Source: an uncultured Eubacteriales bacterium
GTDB taxonomy: Bacteria; Bacillota; Clostridia; Christensenellales; Aristaeellaceae
Length of the DNA: 64,000 nucleotides
Direction: 5' to 3'
NCBI GenBank assembly: GCA_900318145.1
Contig: ONJM01000001.1
Span: 331,456 to 395,455, forward strand
The translations under genes and the position numbers were made by a program. The notes beneath the pieces are model-generated. The model saw nothing but the letters and a program-made list of their open reading frames with translations, ran no database searches and had not been told where the DNA came from. Within the stretch, counting starts at the first letter, position 1; each line of letters starts with the position of its first letter. Below, in pieces: positions 9,691 to 19,263 of this stretch.

Positions 9691-11820
9691 AGAATAATCC
9701 CCCCGCAGGAAAAGAGTGATCCCATGATACATGAGGGCGGCTCCGAGGTAACGACGGCCGTCCTCGGCTTCATACCAGGCATCGGGCTGCAATCCGTGAA
9801 GGCAAAGCCGGAGAGGAGCCGCGTTCGGTTCGGAAAGTACCCGGTAAGCGCACAGGAGGACTTCCCGGCGGTCTTCGGAAACGAATGACCAGGCGGTATA
9901 CTGCCCTTCAAAGGGAGAAAGAAGCCGCCAGAAAGTTCCTTCCCGGATCAGGCCGCGAAGGTTTTTCACCCGCATAACCATGCGCCGGGCTTCTTCCAGC
10001 TCTTCCGGCGTAAGCTTTACCGGATCAAGCTCAAAACCGAAGCAGCCGGAGAGCGCGACATCTCCGCGCATTTTCATGCTCACACTGCGCCCGGTCTGAT
10101 GATTCGGAACGGCGCTGACATGCGCGCCCATAGTGCAGGCAGGATAAACGACAGAGGTACCGTACTGCAGTTTCAGACGTTCCACTGCGTCCGTATCATC
10201 ACTGGTCCAGGTCTGCGGCATATAGTAAAGCATTCCGGGATCGAAACGTCCGCCGCCGCCGGAACAGGATTCAAACAGAACATTCGGGAAAGCGGAAGTG
10301 ATCTTTTCCAGCACATGGTACAGACCCAGCATGTAACGATGCTGGGTTTCCTTTTTCCGTTCAGGCGGCAGAACCGCGGAAAAAGCTTCCGTCATATTCC
10401 GGTTCATATCCCATTTGACATAATCGATACCGGATGAGGCAATGACGGAGGATACGGCGGAAATAATATAATCCTGCACTTCGCGCCTGGAAAGATCCAG
10501 GATCAGCTGCCAGCGCGCTTCCGTACGGGAACGCCCCTGCGCATGCAGGCACCAGTCCGGATGAATACGGTACAGATCGCTGTCCGGAGAAATCATTTCA
10601 GGTTCAAACCAGAGTCCGAACCGCAGACCAAGGGCATGGATTTTTTCAGACAAACCGGAAAGCCCGTCCGGAAGCTTTTCCGTATTGACGACCCAGTCGC
10701 CCAGGGAACAACGGTCGCTGTTTCGTTTTCCGAACCAGCCGTCGTCCAGTACGAACAACTCAATGCCGAGCTCTGCTGCTTTTTGCGCAATGGACAGGAG
10801 CCGCTCCTCATTGAAATCAAAATATGTGCCTTCCCAGTTATTGATCAGCACAGGCCTCGGACGATCACGCCAGTAACCGCGGGCGAGGCGGGTGCGGTAA
10901 AGTTTGTGATACAGTGCGGACATGCCGTTAAAACCATCGCCGCTGTAAACAAGAACAGCCTCCGGAGAGATCAGGTTTTCACCGGGATTCAGGATCCAGG
11001 AGAAAACCTCCGGGTTCATGCCGGCAGAGAGACGTGCATGACCGAAATTGTCCACCCGGCAGGAAGCGAGGAAGCTTCCGCTGTAAACAAGGCTGACGCT
11101 CCACACCTTGCCGGTAAATTCATCCGCGCCGCGTTCACAAAGGGCGAGAAAGGGATTTTCCTCATGACCGGAAGCACCGCGGGCAGAGGAGATCCGCAGT
11201 TCACCATTGCTGACAGGAGTCCGGACAATCCGCCGCTCTCGTGCCCAGGCTCCGCTGAGGTGCACCGCGTCAAGATCGCTGCGCCAGAAAGGAACGGAAG
11301 CGGAGAGCAGGGAAGTAACTGTAAAAGGGGAAATGCCGCTGTTTTCAATCACCAGGCTTCGGGTGATCACGCCGCTTTCCGTGAATACGGTGTAATTCGC
11401 GGTAACACGCAGACCGGTAAGCCTGTCTTCAAGCAAAACGGACAGCGTTTCCGCCTCACTGTCTTTTTCGGTATAGGTGGCAGGCAGGCCGGGCAAGGGG
11501 GGCTTTCCGGGTGATATAACCGCGGAGACGAAACGAAGATCGGTAACGTCTTCCCCGGAAGCGCCGCACACACCGACGGCGGGGAGACCGTACCATCCGG
11601 ATCCGCATACCGGAAGCTCCGCCGGCAGAACGGAGGCAGGAAGGTCAAAGCTTGCAACGGGAAAATATTCCGCGGGGTCATATCTGAGCGCGTTCCCGGG
11701 AAGACGCGGACCCCAGTAAAGATGGAGCAGACGGTTCTCCTGATCCCGGTGCAGGACATAGCTGGTGTTTCCGCCGCTGAGGGTCCAGGTACTGGCTTCC
11801 GGATTTGTTTCAATTGGCAT
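9661..11820 (-). CDS. Alpha-galactosidase, glycoside hydrolase family 36
   Basis: This 719-residue enzyme hydrolyses terminal alpha-1,6-galactosides such as raffinose and melibiose. The N-terminal beta-supersandwich is followed by a TIM barrel with FVLDDGWFGKRN (about 356-367) and YVKWDMNRN, in which D471 is the expected nucleophile. The acid/base aspartate lies in TWTSDDTDA (D541-D544). ESCSGGGGRFD (517-527) is also diagnostic. The absence of a signal peptide suggests a cytoplasmic enzyme acting on imported oligosaccharides. No transporter or regulator is adjacent. It is divergent from priA across a 138-base spacer holding a TATAAT on the minus strand (11853-11858). Confidence 0.96.
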   Translation of the reverse strand: MPIETNPEASTWTLSGGNTSYVLHRDQENRLLHLYWGPRLPGNALRYDPAEYFPVASFDLPASVLPAELPVCGSGWYGLPAVGVCGASGEDVTDLRFVSAVISPGKPPLPGLPATYTEKDSEAETLSVLLEDRLTGLRVTANYTVFTESGVITRSLVIENSGISPFTVTSLLSASVPFWRSDLDAVHLSGAWARERRIVRTPVSNGELRISSARGASGHEENPFLALCERGADEFTGKVWSVSLVYSGSFLASCRVDNFGHARLSAGMNPEVFSWILNPGENLISPEAVLVYSGDGFNGMSALYHKLYRTRLARGYWRDRPRPVLINNWEGTYFDFNEERLLSIAQKAAELGIELFVLDDGWFGKRNSDRCSLGDWVVNTEKLPDGLSGLSEKIHALGLRFGLWFEPEMISPDSDLYRIHPDWCLHAQGRSRTEARWQLILDLSRREVQDYIISAVSSVIASSGIDYVKWDMNRNMTEAFSAVLPPERKKETQHRYMLGLYHVLEKITSAFPNVLFESCSGGGGRFDPGMLYYMPQTWTSDDTDAVERLKLQYGTSVVYPACTMGAHVSAVPNHQTGRSVSMKMRGDVALSGCFGFELDPVKLTPEELEEARRMVMRVKNLRGLIREGTFWRLLSPFEGQYTAWSFVSEDRREVLLCAYRVLSEPNAAPLRLCLHGLQPDAWYEAEDGRRYLGAALMYHGITLFLRGDYSSAVFLLKAV

Positions 11821-11891
11821 AACAGACCTCCGTGAGGCTTATTTCTGCGGTTATTATATATGAACAAGGGAAGGGAAAGCAACGGTTTCTC

Positions 11892-11920
11892 TTGTCTTTC
11901 CGCGCACAAACCGATATAAT
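11892..11920 (+). promoter_or_regulatory. Promoter of the priA-def-fmt-rsmB... block
   Basis: TTGTCT (11892-11897), 17-base spacer, perfect TATAAT (11915-11920), 38 bases before the priA start. This is the only convincing promoter seen for the long downstream gene block. Confidence 0.75.
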
Positions 11921-11958
11921 AAAAAATGGTCATTTGTGCCCGGAAAGGAGGAAAAAGG

Positions 11959-14196
11959 ATGTATTGCCGGGTGATCGTGGACATTGTTCATGAGAATGTG
12001 GCAAAGCCTTTTACCTACCTGGTTCCGGAAGGGATGAAGCTGGCCGCCGGCCAGCGTGTTGCCGTCCCGTTCGGCCCCCGTGAAAAGGAAGGTATTGTGA
12101 CTGAACTGACAACGGAGTGCGACATCCCGGCTGAAAAGATCCGGGCGGTTCTCCGTCCGCTGGAGGATTATCCCGCAATTCCTCCGGAACTGATGGCACT
12201 GGCACAGGAAATGGCTGTCAGGGCGCACTGCCCTCCGGCAGAGACGCTGCGCCTGATGCTGCCGGCGCAGATGCGCGGCGGACGGATACGGGTGAAAACC
12301 ATACGGATGGCTCAGATTGCCGTTCCCGCCGCGGAAGCGGAGGCGGAAATCCGTAAGGACAGACGGAATACAAAACGATCCCGGCTGCTGGAGCTTCTGA
12401 TGAACGGCGAAGCGGCAGCCGTTCCGGAACTGGCGGGGCAGGTAAAGGATCCCGGGGAAGCCCTGAAAAAACTTGAGAAGGACGGACTGATCCGCCTGTT
12501 TTCCGAGGAATTCATGAGGAACCCCGTCAGCGCTTTCACGGACACGAAAGATCCAGGCTATGAACTGACCCCGGGACAGCAGGAAGCGCTGGAGGAAATA
12601 CTGCCCAGCCTGAAAGGCGGGGGCGGAAAATTCCTGCTTCACGGCGTTACCGGCAGCGGGAAAACAGAAGTATTCATGAAGGCAGTGCGAGAGACGCTGG
12701 CAATGCGGAAAAGCGCCATTATCCTGGTTCCGGAAATCGCGCTGACGCCTCAGATGGTTTCATGGTTCCGGGGGCGCTTCGGTCCGGTAGCCGCTGTTAT
12801 TCATTCCAGGCTGAGCGCGGGAGAACGCTATGACGAGTGGCGGCGTATCCGGCGGGGAGAGGCCCGTGTGGTGATCGGTGCACGGAGTGCCGTTTTTTCC
12901 CCGGTGGAACGGCTGGGGCTCATCGTCGTGGACGAGGAACACGAGAACACCTATCAGAACGACAGGCATCCCCGGTACGACACCCGGGAAGTTGCCTGCA
13001 GCCGCTGCGGCAGGGAAAATGCCACGCTTATCCTTGCCAGCGCCACGCCAAGCATTCTCAGCTTCGCGAAAGCGCGGCGGGGGGATTATGTTCTGCTGGA
13101 AATGCCGAACCGGGTGAATGACCGGCCTCTTCCGGAAGTTGAAATCGTGGACATGCGCCGTGAACTGGAGAACGGAAACCGGACCGTACTGAGCGGCGCG
13201 CTGCGCGCGGCGCTGAAAGAATGCGCCGCAAAAGGCGATCAGGCGATTCTTCTGATGAACCGGAGGGGATACAATTCCTTTGTTTCCTGCCGAACGTGCG
13301 GATACGTGGTAAAATGTCGGAACTGCGATATCAGCATGACCTACCATATCGGGGATTCGGACGGACGGCTGCGCTGCCATTACTGCGGAGCGGAGACTGC
13401 CCCCCCGGAGGTTTGCCCTGCCTGCGGCGGACATTATATCCGGTATTTCGGCGCCGGCACCCAGAAAGTGGAGGAAGAGGTTCATAAGCTTCTGCCCGGA
13501 GTACCTGTCGCTCGCATGGACTACGATACCACGGGAACAAAGGACGGGCATGGTAAAATTCTGGAGGAATTTCGCAGCGGCAGGGCACGGATTCTGATCG
13601 GGACGCAGATGATCGCGAAAGGGCTGGATTTTCCGCAGGTTACATTAGTCGGTGTGGTAGCGGCGGATATTGCGCTGCATCTTCCGGATTACCGGAGCAG
13701 GGAAAGAGCCTTCCAGCTGTTTACACAGGTGGCGGGACGCGCGGGACGCGGACGGCAGAGCGGCCGGGTAATTCTTCAGACATACCGTCCGGAGGATCCG
13801 GTGATCGGATTTGCCGCGAAGCAGGATTACCGGGCATTCTTTGAAAGTGAATTCCGGCGACGGCGGAACGGACTGTATCCGCCGTTCACGATCCTGGCAC
13901 GCCTGCTGGCGGAAAGTAGTGCGGAAGAGAAGGTGTCTGAAGCCGCGGATATGCTGGAAAAACAGGTTCGGTCACTGCTTGAGACACATCCCGAGTGGAA
14001 GAAAAAGGTACTGATTCTGCTGAAAGATACGCCGCCGGTGAAGTTCCTGAAGGGTAAATTCAGGAGGCATATTGTAATCAAGGCACTGGTCAGCAGGGAA
14101 ACGGACGAATTTTTCGGAGCTCTGACAGATACGGCGGCTGAAGGCGCGGAAGGCGCAGAAGTATGGTTTGAGGTTAATCCGGCGTCGATGATGTAA
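11959..14196 (+). CDS. priA: Primosomal protein N' (replication restart helicase PriA)
   Basis: This 745-residue superfamily 2 helicase reloads the replisome at stalled forks. It has an N-terminal DNA-binding domain, Walker A GVTGSGKTEVF (about 229), Walker B DEEH (about 326), and a zinc-binding insertion with paired cysteines between about 443 and 495 (CRTCGYVVKCRNC, CHYC, CPACGG). GTQMIAKGLDFPQVTLVGV and QVAGRAGRG are helicase motifs V and VI. The ATG at 11959 follows AAAGGAGG; an earlier in-frame ATG at 11926 lacks one. Confidence 0.98.
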   Translation: MYCRVIVDIVHENVAKPFTYLVPEGMKLAAGQRVAVPFGPREKEGIVTELTTECDIPAEKIRAVLRPLEDYPAIPPELMALAQEMAVRAHCPPAETLRLMLPAQMRGGRIRVKTIRMAQIAVPAAEAEAEIRKDRRNTKRSRLLELLMNGEAAAVPELAGQVKDPGEALKKLEKDGLIRLFSEEFMRNPVSAFTDTKDPGYELTPGQQEALEEILPSLKGGGGKFLLHGVTGSGKTEVFMKAVRETLAMRKSAIILVPEIALTPQMVSWFRGRFGPVAAVIHSRLSAGERYDEWRRIRRGEARVVIGARSAVFSPVERLGLIVVDEEHENTYQNDRHPRYDTREVACSRCGRENATLILASATPSILSFAKARRGDYVLLEMPNRVNDRPLPEVEIVDMRRELENGNRTVLSGALRAALKECAAKGDQAILLMNRRGYNSFVSCRTCGYVVKCRNCDISMTYHIGDSDGRLRCHYCGAETAPPEVCPACGGHYIRYFGAGTQKVEEEVHKLLPGVPVARMDYDTTGTKDGHGKILEEFRSGRARILIGTQMIAKGLDFPQVTLVGVVAADIALHLPDYRSRERAFQLFTQVAGRAGRGRQSGRVILQTYRPEDPVIGFAAKQDYRAFFESEFRRRRNGLYPPFTILARLLAESSAEEKVSEAADMLEKQVRSLLETHPEWKKKVLILLKDTPPVKFLKGKFRRHIVIKALVSRETDEFFGALTDTAAEGAEGAEVWFEVNPASMM

Positions 14197-14247
14197 AGCT
14201 ACGGCGCTTCCTGGAACAGAGATATATGCAAGCGAGGAAACAAGGAT

Positions 14248-14748
14248 ATGGGAACACGGAAAATCGTGACGATCGGGGACGAGACACTGCGGAAAGTCTG
14301 CAGGAAACAGGAAAAGTTTGATCTGCGGCTTGCGATCCTGCTGAAGGATATGGCGGATACCATGTACAAGGCGGAAGGCGTCGGGCTGGCGGCGCCGCAG
14401 GTCGGCATCCTCAGGCGGATTGCGGTGGTGGATGTGACGGAAGACCACAGCGGACTGGTGGAACTGATCAATCCGGAAATAACGGACCGGGAGGGTACAC
14501 AGACAGGCAGGGAAGGATGCCTGAGCGTTCCCGGCAGACAGGGTGTTGTGACGCGGCCGATGAAGATTACGGTCCGTTTCCAGAACCGGAAAGGCGAATG
14601 GATGGAAATGGAGACGGAAGGCTTTGAAGCCCGCGCTGTCTGCCATGAAATCGACCATCTGAACGGCACGCTGTATGTGGACGTTATGGACAGAGAACTG
14701 ACTCCTGAAGAAATCGAAGGACATATTCCGGAGGATGACGCGCAGTGA
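14248..14748 (+). CDS. def: Peptide deformylase
   Basis: This 166-residue metalloenzyme removes the formyl group from nascent N-terminal methionine. All three family motifs are present: GVGLAAPQVG, EGCLSVPG (metal-ligand Cys) and HEIDHLNG (two metal-ligand His and the catalytic Glu). The gene overlaps the fmt start by four bases, giving paired formylation and deformylation functions in one operon. Confidence 0.98.
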   Translation: MGTRKIVTIGDETLRKVCRKQEKFDLRLAILLKDMADTMYKAEGVGLAAPQVGILRRIAVVDVTEDHSGLVELINPEITDREGTQTGREGCLSVPGRQGVVTRPMKITVRFQNRKGEWMEMETEGFEARAVCHEIDHLNGTLYVDVMDRELTPEEIEGHIPEDDAQ

Positions 14749-15656
14749 GAATTGTATTTATGGGAACGCCTGAATTTGCGGTTCCGACATTGCGTATGCT
14801 GCTGAACTACCCGAACGCTGAAGTTGCGGGCGTGTTTACACAGCCGGATCGGCCGAAAGGACGCGGGAACAAACTGGCCGCAAGCCCGGTGAAGGAAACG
14901 GCGCTTGCTGCGGGAGTCCCGGTATTTCAGCCTGAAAAAATCCGCAGGGACGGCGTCGGGACCCTGCGTGATCTGCAGCCGGATCTCTGTATAACTGCCG
15001 CGTTCGGGCAGATTCTGAGCAAGGAAATTCTGGATATTCCTCCGCTCGGCAATATCAATGTACACGCGTCCCTGCTGCCCAAACACCGCGGATCCGCGCC
15101 GATCGCCCACGCTATTATGAACAGCGACCGGAAAACCGGCGTGACGACCATGATGATGGACGAAGGAATTGATACCGGTGATATGCTGCTGCAGGCGGAA
15201 ACGGAGATTGGTGAAACAGAAACATGCGGAGAATTGACAGAACGGCTGAGCCTGATCGGAGCTGAAATACTGCAAAAAACGCTGGACGCGCTGGCAGCGG
15301 GAACGCTGCGGCGGATTCCGCAGAATCACGCGGAGATGACCTATGATCCGATGCTGAAAAAGGATATGGGTATTGTTGATTTCAGTGAAAGCGCGGACCG
15401 GGTCCGCGGGCTCGTGAACGGATTGAATCCCTGGCCCTGCGTAAGCATTCCGTGCGGAGAGGGACAGCTGAAGCTGCTGCGGGCAGCCTGTACAGGAGGG
15501 TCCGGTACGCCTGGCACGATCCTGCATGCTGATCCGAAGGAGGGACTGGTGATTGCCTGCGGGAAGGACGCGGTAAGAATTCTGGAGGTGCAGGCACCGG
15601 GCGGAAAACGCATGCGGGCGGAAGATTATCTGCGGGGGCATAAACTCACGGAGTGA
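14745..15656 (+). CDS. fmt: Methionyl-tRNA formyltransferase
   Basis: This 303-residue enzyme formylates initiator Met-tRNA using 10-formyl-tetrahydrofolate. The N-terminal FMGTPEFAVPTLRM, the catalytic NINVHASLLPKHRGSAPI loop and MDEGIDTGDML are diagnostic. The C-terminal OB-like domain is complete. The start is GTG at 14745, overlapping the TGA of def (GTGA arrangement), so translation is coupled. Confidence 0.97.
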   Translation: MRIVFMGTPEFAVPTLRMLLNYPNAEVAGVFTQPDRPKGRGNKLAASPVKETALAAGVPVFQPEKIRRDGVGTLRDLQPDLCITAAFGQILSKEILDIPPLGNINVHASLLPKHRGSAPIAHAIMNSDRKTGVTTMMMDEGIDTGDMLLQAETEIGETETCGELTERLSLIGAEILQKTLDALAAGTLRRIPQNHAEMTYDPMLKKDMGIVDFSESADRVRGLVNGLNPWPCVSIPCGEGQLKLLRAACTGGSGTPGTILHADPKEGLVIACGKDAVRILEVQAPGGKRMRAEDYLRGHKLTE

Positions 15657-15695
15657 TCCGCCGAAAATGAAGAAAAATGATTTGGAGAAAAAAAC

Positions 15696-17228
15696 GTGAA
15701 GGAAGAGAAGAAGGAATACAGGACGAAAGGATCAGGAACGAAACCGCAGGAGCCGCGGAAAGGCGGAATGCCGGGGAAAAAAAGCTTCAGCGGAAAATCC
15801 GGGACTCCGTACAGAAAAATGCCCGCGAAGGGCGTACCTGTGAGGATTGCACCGGGAAAGGGATCCGCCGTAAAGTCCGCTCCGGAAATGGAAGGCCTGG
15901 CGACGCGCCGCCTTGCGCTTCGGGTGATCCGGCAGGTGACGGAACAGGGTGCCTATGCCTCGCTGAGTCTGGATAAAGCACTGGAGAACTGCGGTCTTTC
16001 TTCCGCGGACCGCAGGCTGGTGTCCCGGCTGGCGTATGATACACTGGATCATCTGATCTACCTGGATTACGTGCTGAATCAGGTGATGGCCCGGGAGGAT
16101 ACGGACATTAAACTGCGGAATATCCTGCGTCTGGGCGCGTGCCAGATCCTGCTGGAAGACCGGATCCCGGAAAGCGCTGCCACGAACACCTGTGTTCAGC
16201 TGTGCGTGGAAACAGGTATGGAAGGGTTGAAAGGGGTATGCAACGGGATTCTGCGGAATCTTGTGCGAAAAAAGGATGAGCTGGTTTTTCCGGATCCTGA
16301 TACGGAACCGGACAGGGCGGCGGCCATCCGCTGCAGTCTGCCGGAATGGCTCTGGATTCTGCTGAAGCACCATTACGGGGCAGAGGAAGCGGAACGGATG
16401 GTGACGCACCGCTCATCTTCCGAAAGCTGGACAGTACGTCCGAACCTGACCAGAATACAGGACGAGGAATTCGAAAAGATCCTGGAAAAGAAAGTCTGGG
16501 CAAAAGAAAAAACGGATCTGCCCCATGCATGGAAAATAAGGGGCGCGATGAATATCGCGAAGGATGCTGATTTTCTGAACGGATCCTTTTCCATTATGAC
16601 ACCGGGCAGCATGATGGCCTGCCTGGCAATGGAACCGCGGCGCGGCAGGCAGATCCTGGACTGCTGCGCCGCACCGGGCGGAAAAACCTGCTACATCGCT
16701 GAACTGATGGGCGGCACCGGCCGCGTGCAGGCCTGGGACATCCATGAACACCGCACGGCGCTGATTGAAGCACAGGCGAAACGGCTGGGACTGGAAAATG
16801 TGCGGCCCATGGTACGGGACGCGGGAAAAAGACGGGAAGACCTGATCATGACGATGGACGGGGTGCTTCTGGACGCACCGTGCACCGGGCTGGGCATGCT
16901 GGCAGAGAAACCGGATATCAAGCTGAGGGTTACGGAAGAAAGCCTGCAGGAACTGGTTCGGATTCAGCAGAAACTGCTGGATACGGTCTGCGAATATGTG
17001 AAACCCGGCGGGACACTGGTGTACGCCACTTGTTCGGTCCTGCCGGAGGAGAACGAAGCGCAGGTGGAGGTTTTCCTGCGGAATCATCCCGACTTTACGG
17101 TCTGCGAATTGCCGGAAAGTATTCCGGAAAGATACAGGGATCACCGAAAGCTCGGACTGCAGCTGCTGCCGTCCAGGGATGATACGGAAGGTTTCTACTT
17201 CTGCCGGATGAAACGGCGGGAACTATGA
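15696..17228 (+). CDS. rsmB: 16S rRNA (cytosine-5)-methyltransferase RsmB
   Basis: This 510-residue protein resembles Sun/RsmB, which methylates C967 (E. coli numbering) of 16S rRNA. An NusB-like RNA-binding domain spans about 70-200. The SAM site is ILDCCAAPGGKTCYIAELM, and the two catalytic cysteine motifs are LDAPCTGLGML and VYATCSVLPEENE. The N-terminal 65 residues are a basic, low-complexity Lys/Gly/Pro extension longer than in typical homologues. The start is GTG at 15696 with GGAG 10 bases upstream; the true start inside the extension is uncertain. Confidence 0.93.
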   Translation: MKEEKKEYRTKGSGTKPQEPRKGGMPGKKSFSGKSGTPYRKMPAKGVPVRIAPGKGSAVKSAPEMEGLATRRLALRVIRQVTEQGAYASLSLDKALENCGLSSADRRLVSRLAYDTLDHLIYLDYVLNQVMAREDTDIKLRNILRLGACQILLEDRIPESAATNTCVQLCVETGMEGLKGVCNGILRNLVRKKDELVFPDPDTEPDRAAAIRCSLPEWLWILLKHHYGAEEAERMVTHRSSSESWTVRPNLTRIQDEEFEKILEKKVWAKEKTDLPHAWKIRGAMNIAKDADFLNGSFSIMTPGSMMACLAMEPRRGRQILDCCAAPGGKTCYIAELMGGTGRVQAWDIHEHRTALIEAQAKRLGLENVRPMVRDAGKRREDLIMTMDGVLLDAPCTGLGMLAEKPDIKLRVTEESLQELVRIQQKLLDTVCEYVKPGGTLVYATCSVLPEENEAQVEVFLRNHPDFTVCELPESIPERYRDHRKLGLQLLPSRDDTEGFYFCRMKRREL

Positions 17229-17277
17229 TCGGCAGTCCGGCGTACGCAGAACCGGCGGACGGCAGGGGAGTCGGAAA

Positions 17278-18327
17278 TTGGAAAAGACAGAACTGGCGGG
17301 GATGACGCAGGAAGAAATCACCGGTTGGGTCCGGGAACAAGGATTTCCGGCTTTTCGGGGCAAACAGATTTTCGAATGGATTCACCGCGGCGCGGATTTT
17401 GACGGGATGACCAATCTGTCCCTGGAAATGCGGGAGAAACTGAAATCCTGCGCCGTGGCGCAGAGCGTTTCCATTCGCCTGCACCGGAAGAGCGAACTGG
17501 ACGGAACGGTGAAATTCCTGTTTGAACTGACGGACGGCAATTGTGTGGAAGGTGTGCTGATGCGATACAGATACGGCGTCAGCCTGTGCATCTCCACGCA
17601 GGTGGGATGCCGGATGGGGTGCAGGTTTTGTGCTTCCACACTGGAAGGCAGAGTGCGTGACCTGACCGCAGGGGAAATGCTTGGGGAAATTCTTGCGGCG
17701 AACCGTTTTCTCGAAGAGGAAAAGGAAAAAGTAAGCCATGTTGTTCTGATGGGCAGCGGCGAACCGCTGGACAATTATGAGCAGGTGATCCGTTTCCTGA
17801 AACTGCTTCGGGAGGAAAACGGCATCCGGATCAGCCTCCGGAACGTATCCCTGTCCACGTGCGGTATCGTGCCGCGTATGTATGATCTTGCCCGGGAAAA
17901 GCTGCCGGTGACGCTGTGTGTGTCCCTTCACGCGCCGAACGACGAGATCCGGAAAAAAACCATGCCCGTGGCGAACACCTGGTCGATTAAGGAAATCCTT
18001 GAAGCCTGCAGATACTATATCCGTGAAACAGGGCGGCGTGTCATCTTTGAATACGCCCTGGTGGACGGACTGAACGCGGGTACCGCGGAGGCGTCAGCGC
18101 TTGCGGAGCTCCTGCGGGGGATGCAGTGCCACGTGAACCTGATTCCGCTTAATGAGGTGAAGGAGCGGAATCTGAAAGGCGTCAGCGAAGATACGGTGCG
18201 TGCCTTTATGCGCATTCTGGAGGACCGCCGGATATCCGTGACACGGCGCCGGGAGATGGGCGATGATATTGAAGGCGCCTGCGGGCAGCTCCGCAGAACT
18301 GTGATAAACACGCAGCCAACAGCATAA
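17278..18327 (+). CDS. rlmN: 23S rRNA/tRNA adenine-C2 methyltransferase RlmN
   Basis: This 349-residue radical-SAM enzyme methylates A2503 of 23S rRNA (E. coli numbering) and A37 of some tRNAs. The radical-SAM motif is CRMGCRFC (C111, C115, C118). The accessory domain, MGSGEPLDNYEQV, and the conserved C-terminal GACGQL segment with its catalytic cysteine are present. It starts with TTG at 17278, 10 bases after GGGGAG; no ATG is available. RlmN rather than Cfr is inferred from the gene order. Confidence 0.96.
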   Translation: MEKTELAGMTQEEITGWVREQGFPAFRGKQIFEWIHRGADFDGMTNLSLEMREKLKSCAVAQSVSIRLHRKSELDGTVKFLFELTDGNCVEGVLMRYRYGVSLCISTQVGCRMGCRFCASTLEGRVRDLTAGEMLGEILAANRFLEEEKEKVSHVVLMGSGEPLDNYEQVIRFLKLLREENGIRISLRNVSLSTCGIVPRMYDLAREKLPVTLCVSLHAPNDEIRKKTMPVANTWSIKEILEACRYYIRETGRRVIFEYALVDGLNAGTAEASALAELLRGMQCHVNLIPLNEVKERNLKGVSEDTVRAFMRILEDRRISVTRRREMGDDIEGACGQLRRTVINTQPTA

Positions 18328-18390
18328 ATCCGGGAAAAACGACAGGAACGGCGGAAAAAAGCGCCGGAAAAGACCAAGGAGAGTTGCAGG

Positions 18391-19263
18391 ATGAGAAAGT
18401 TTAACCTGAAGGAAAACGCCGTCCGGCGGATGAAGAATCCGGAGCAGTCTGAAAAAACAGTTCTGCAGGAAGCGGTACAGGCAGATATGCCTGTGCCGGG
18501 ATTCGGCATCGTCAGCAGGACAGACGTGGGCAGAGTGCGGAAAAGCAATCAGGACGCGCTGATTATCGGCAGCGGACTGGCCGGCGTAGCTGACGGAATG
18601 GGCGGCCACAACGGCGGGGAAATTGCGTCCGGCGCCACACGGGACGGTTTGCTTCGGGAAATCAGGGATCATAAACCGGACGGTATACTGCTGAGAGAGA
18701 TTGTTCAGAAAATCAACCTGGAAATCTGGGAGCGGCAGGAGAGGGACGCGTCCCTGACCGGTATGGGAACGACGCTGACGCTGCTCTGGCCGTCCGAAAC
18801 GGAGATGCTGATTGCTCAGGTGGGCGACAGCAGGGCGTATCTGCTTCGGGATGGAAAAATGCGTCAGATCACAGACGATCATTCCCTGGTGGGGGATATG
18901 GTCCGCAGGGGCGTGCTGACGGAGGAACAGGCGGCCTGCCATCCCATGCGCAACTATATTACCCGCGCTGTCGGCACGGATGACACGCTGGAAGTGGATC
19001 TTTTCCGGGAAAACCGGAAACGCGGAGACCGCTGGCTGATCTGTTCCGACGGACTGTACGGACAGATGAGCCGCAGCGTACTGGAGGAGCTTGCGGCTCT
19101 GGAGAATCCGGAGGAAGCGGCGGACCGGCTGATGCAGACAGCACTGGATAACGGGGGAAAAGACAATATAACACTGATCCTGCTTACGGACGAGACGGGA
19201 GCGGGTCCGGAAACGGAACAAACAGCAGCCCCGACTGAAGGAAACGGGGAGGCGGAAGCATGA
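18391..19263 (+). CDS. prpC: PP2C-type serine/threonine phosphatase (Stp/PrpC)
   Basis: This 290-residue metal-dependent phosphatase reverses phosphorylation by the adjacent PASTA kinase. Metal-binding motifs are RKSNQDA (D55), VADGMGGHNGGE (D68), a QVGDSRAYLLRDGKM block, and CSDGLYGQ and DNGGKDNITLIL near the C-terminus. About 35 extra residues precede the catalytic domain. AAGGAGAG lies upstream of the ATG, and the stop overlaps the kinase ATG by four bases, so the two are co-translated. Confidence 0.96.
   Translation: MRKFNLKENAVRRMKNPEQSEKTVLQEAVQADMPVPGFGIVSRTDVGRVRKSNQDALIIGSGLAGVADGMGGHNGGEIASGATRDGLLREIRDHKPDGILLREIVQKINLEIWERQERDASLTGMGTTLTLLWPSETEMLIAQVGDSRAYLLRDGKMRQITDDHSLVGDMVRRGVLTEEQAACHPMRNYITRAVGTDDTLEVDLFRENRKRGDRWLICSDGLYGQMSRSVLEELAALENPEEAADRLMQTALDNGGKDNITLILLTDETGAGPETEQTAAPTEGNGEAEA

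Noticed and set aside
10543-11514. Plus-strand open frame of 323 codons inside the alpha-galactosidase gene
   Set aside because: The minus-strand glycoside hydrolase has all catalytic motifs; the plus frame is a shadow.
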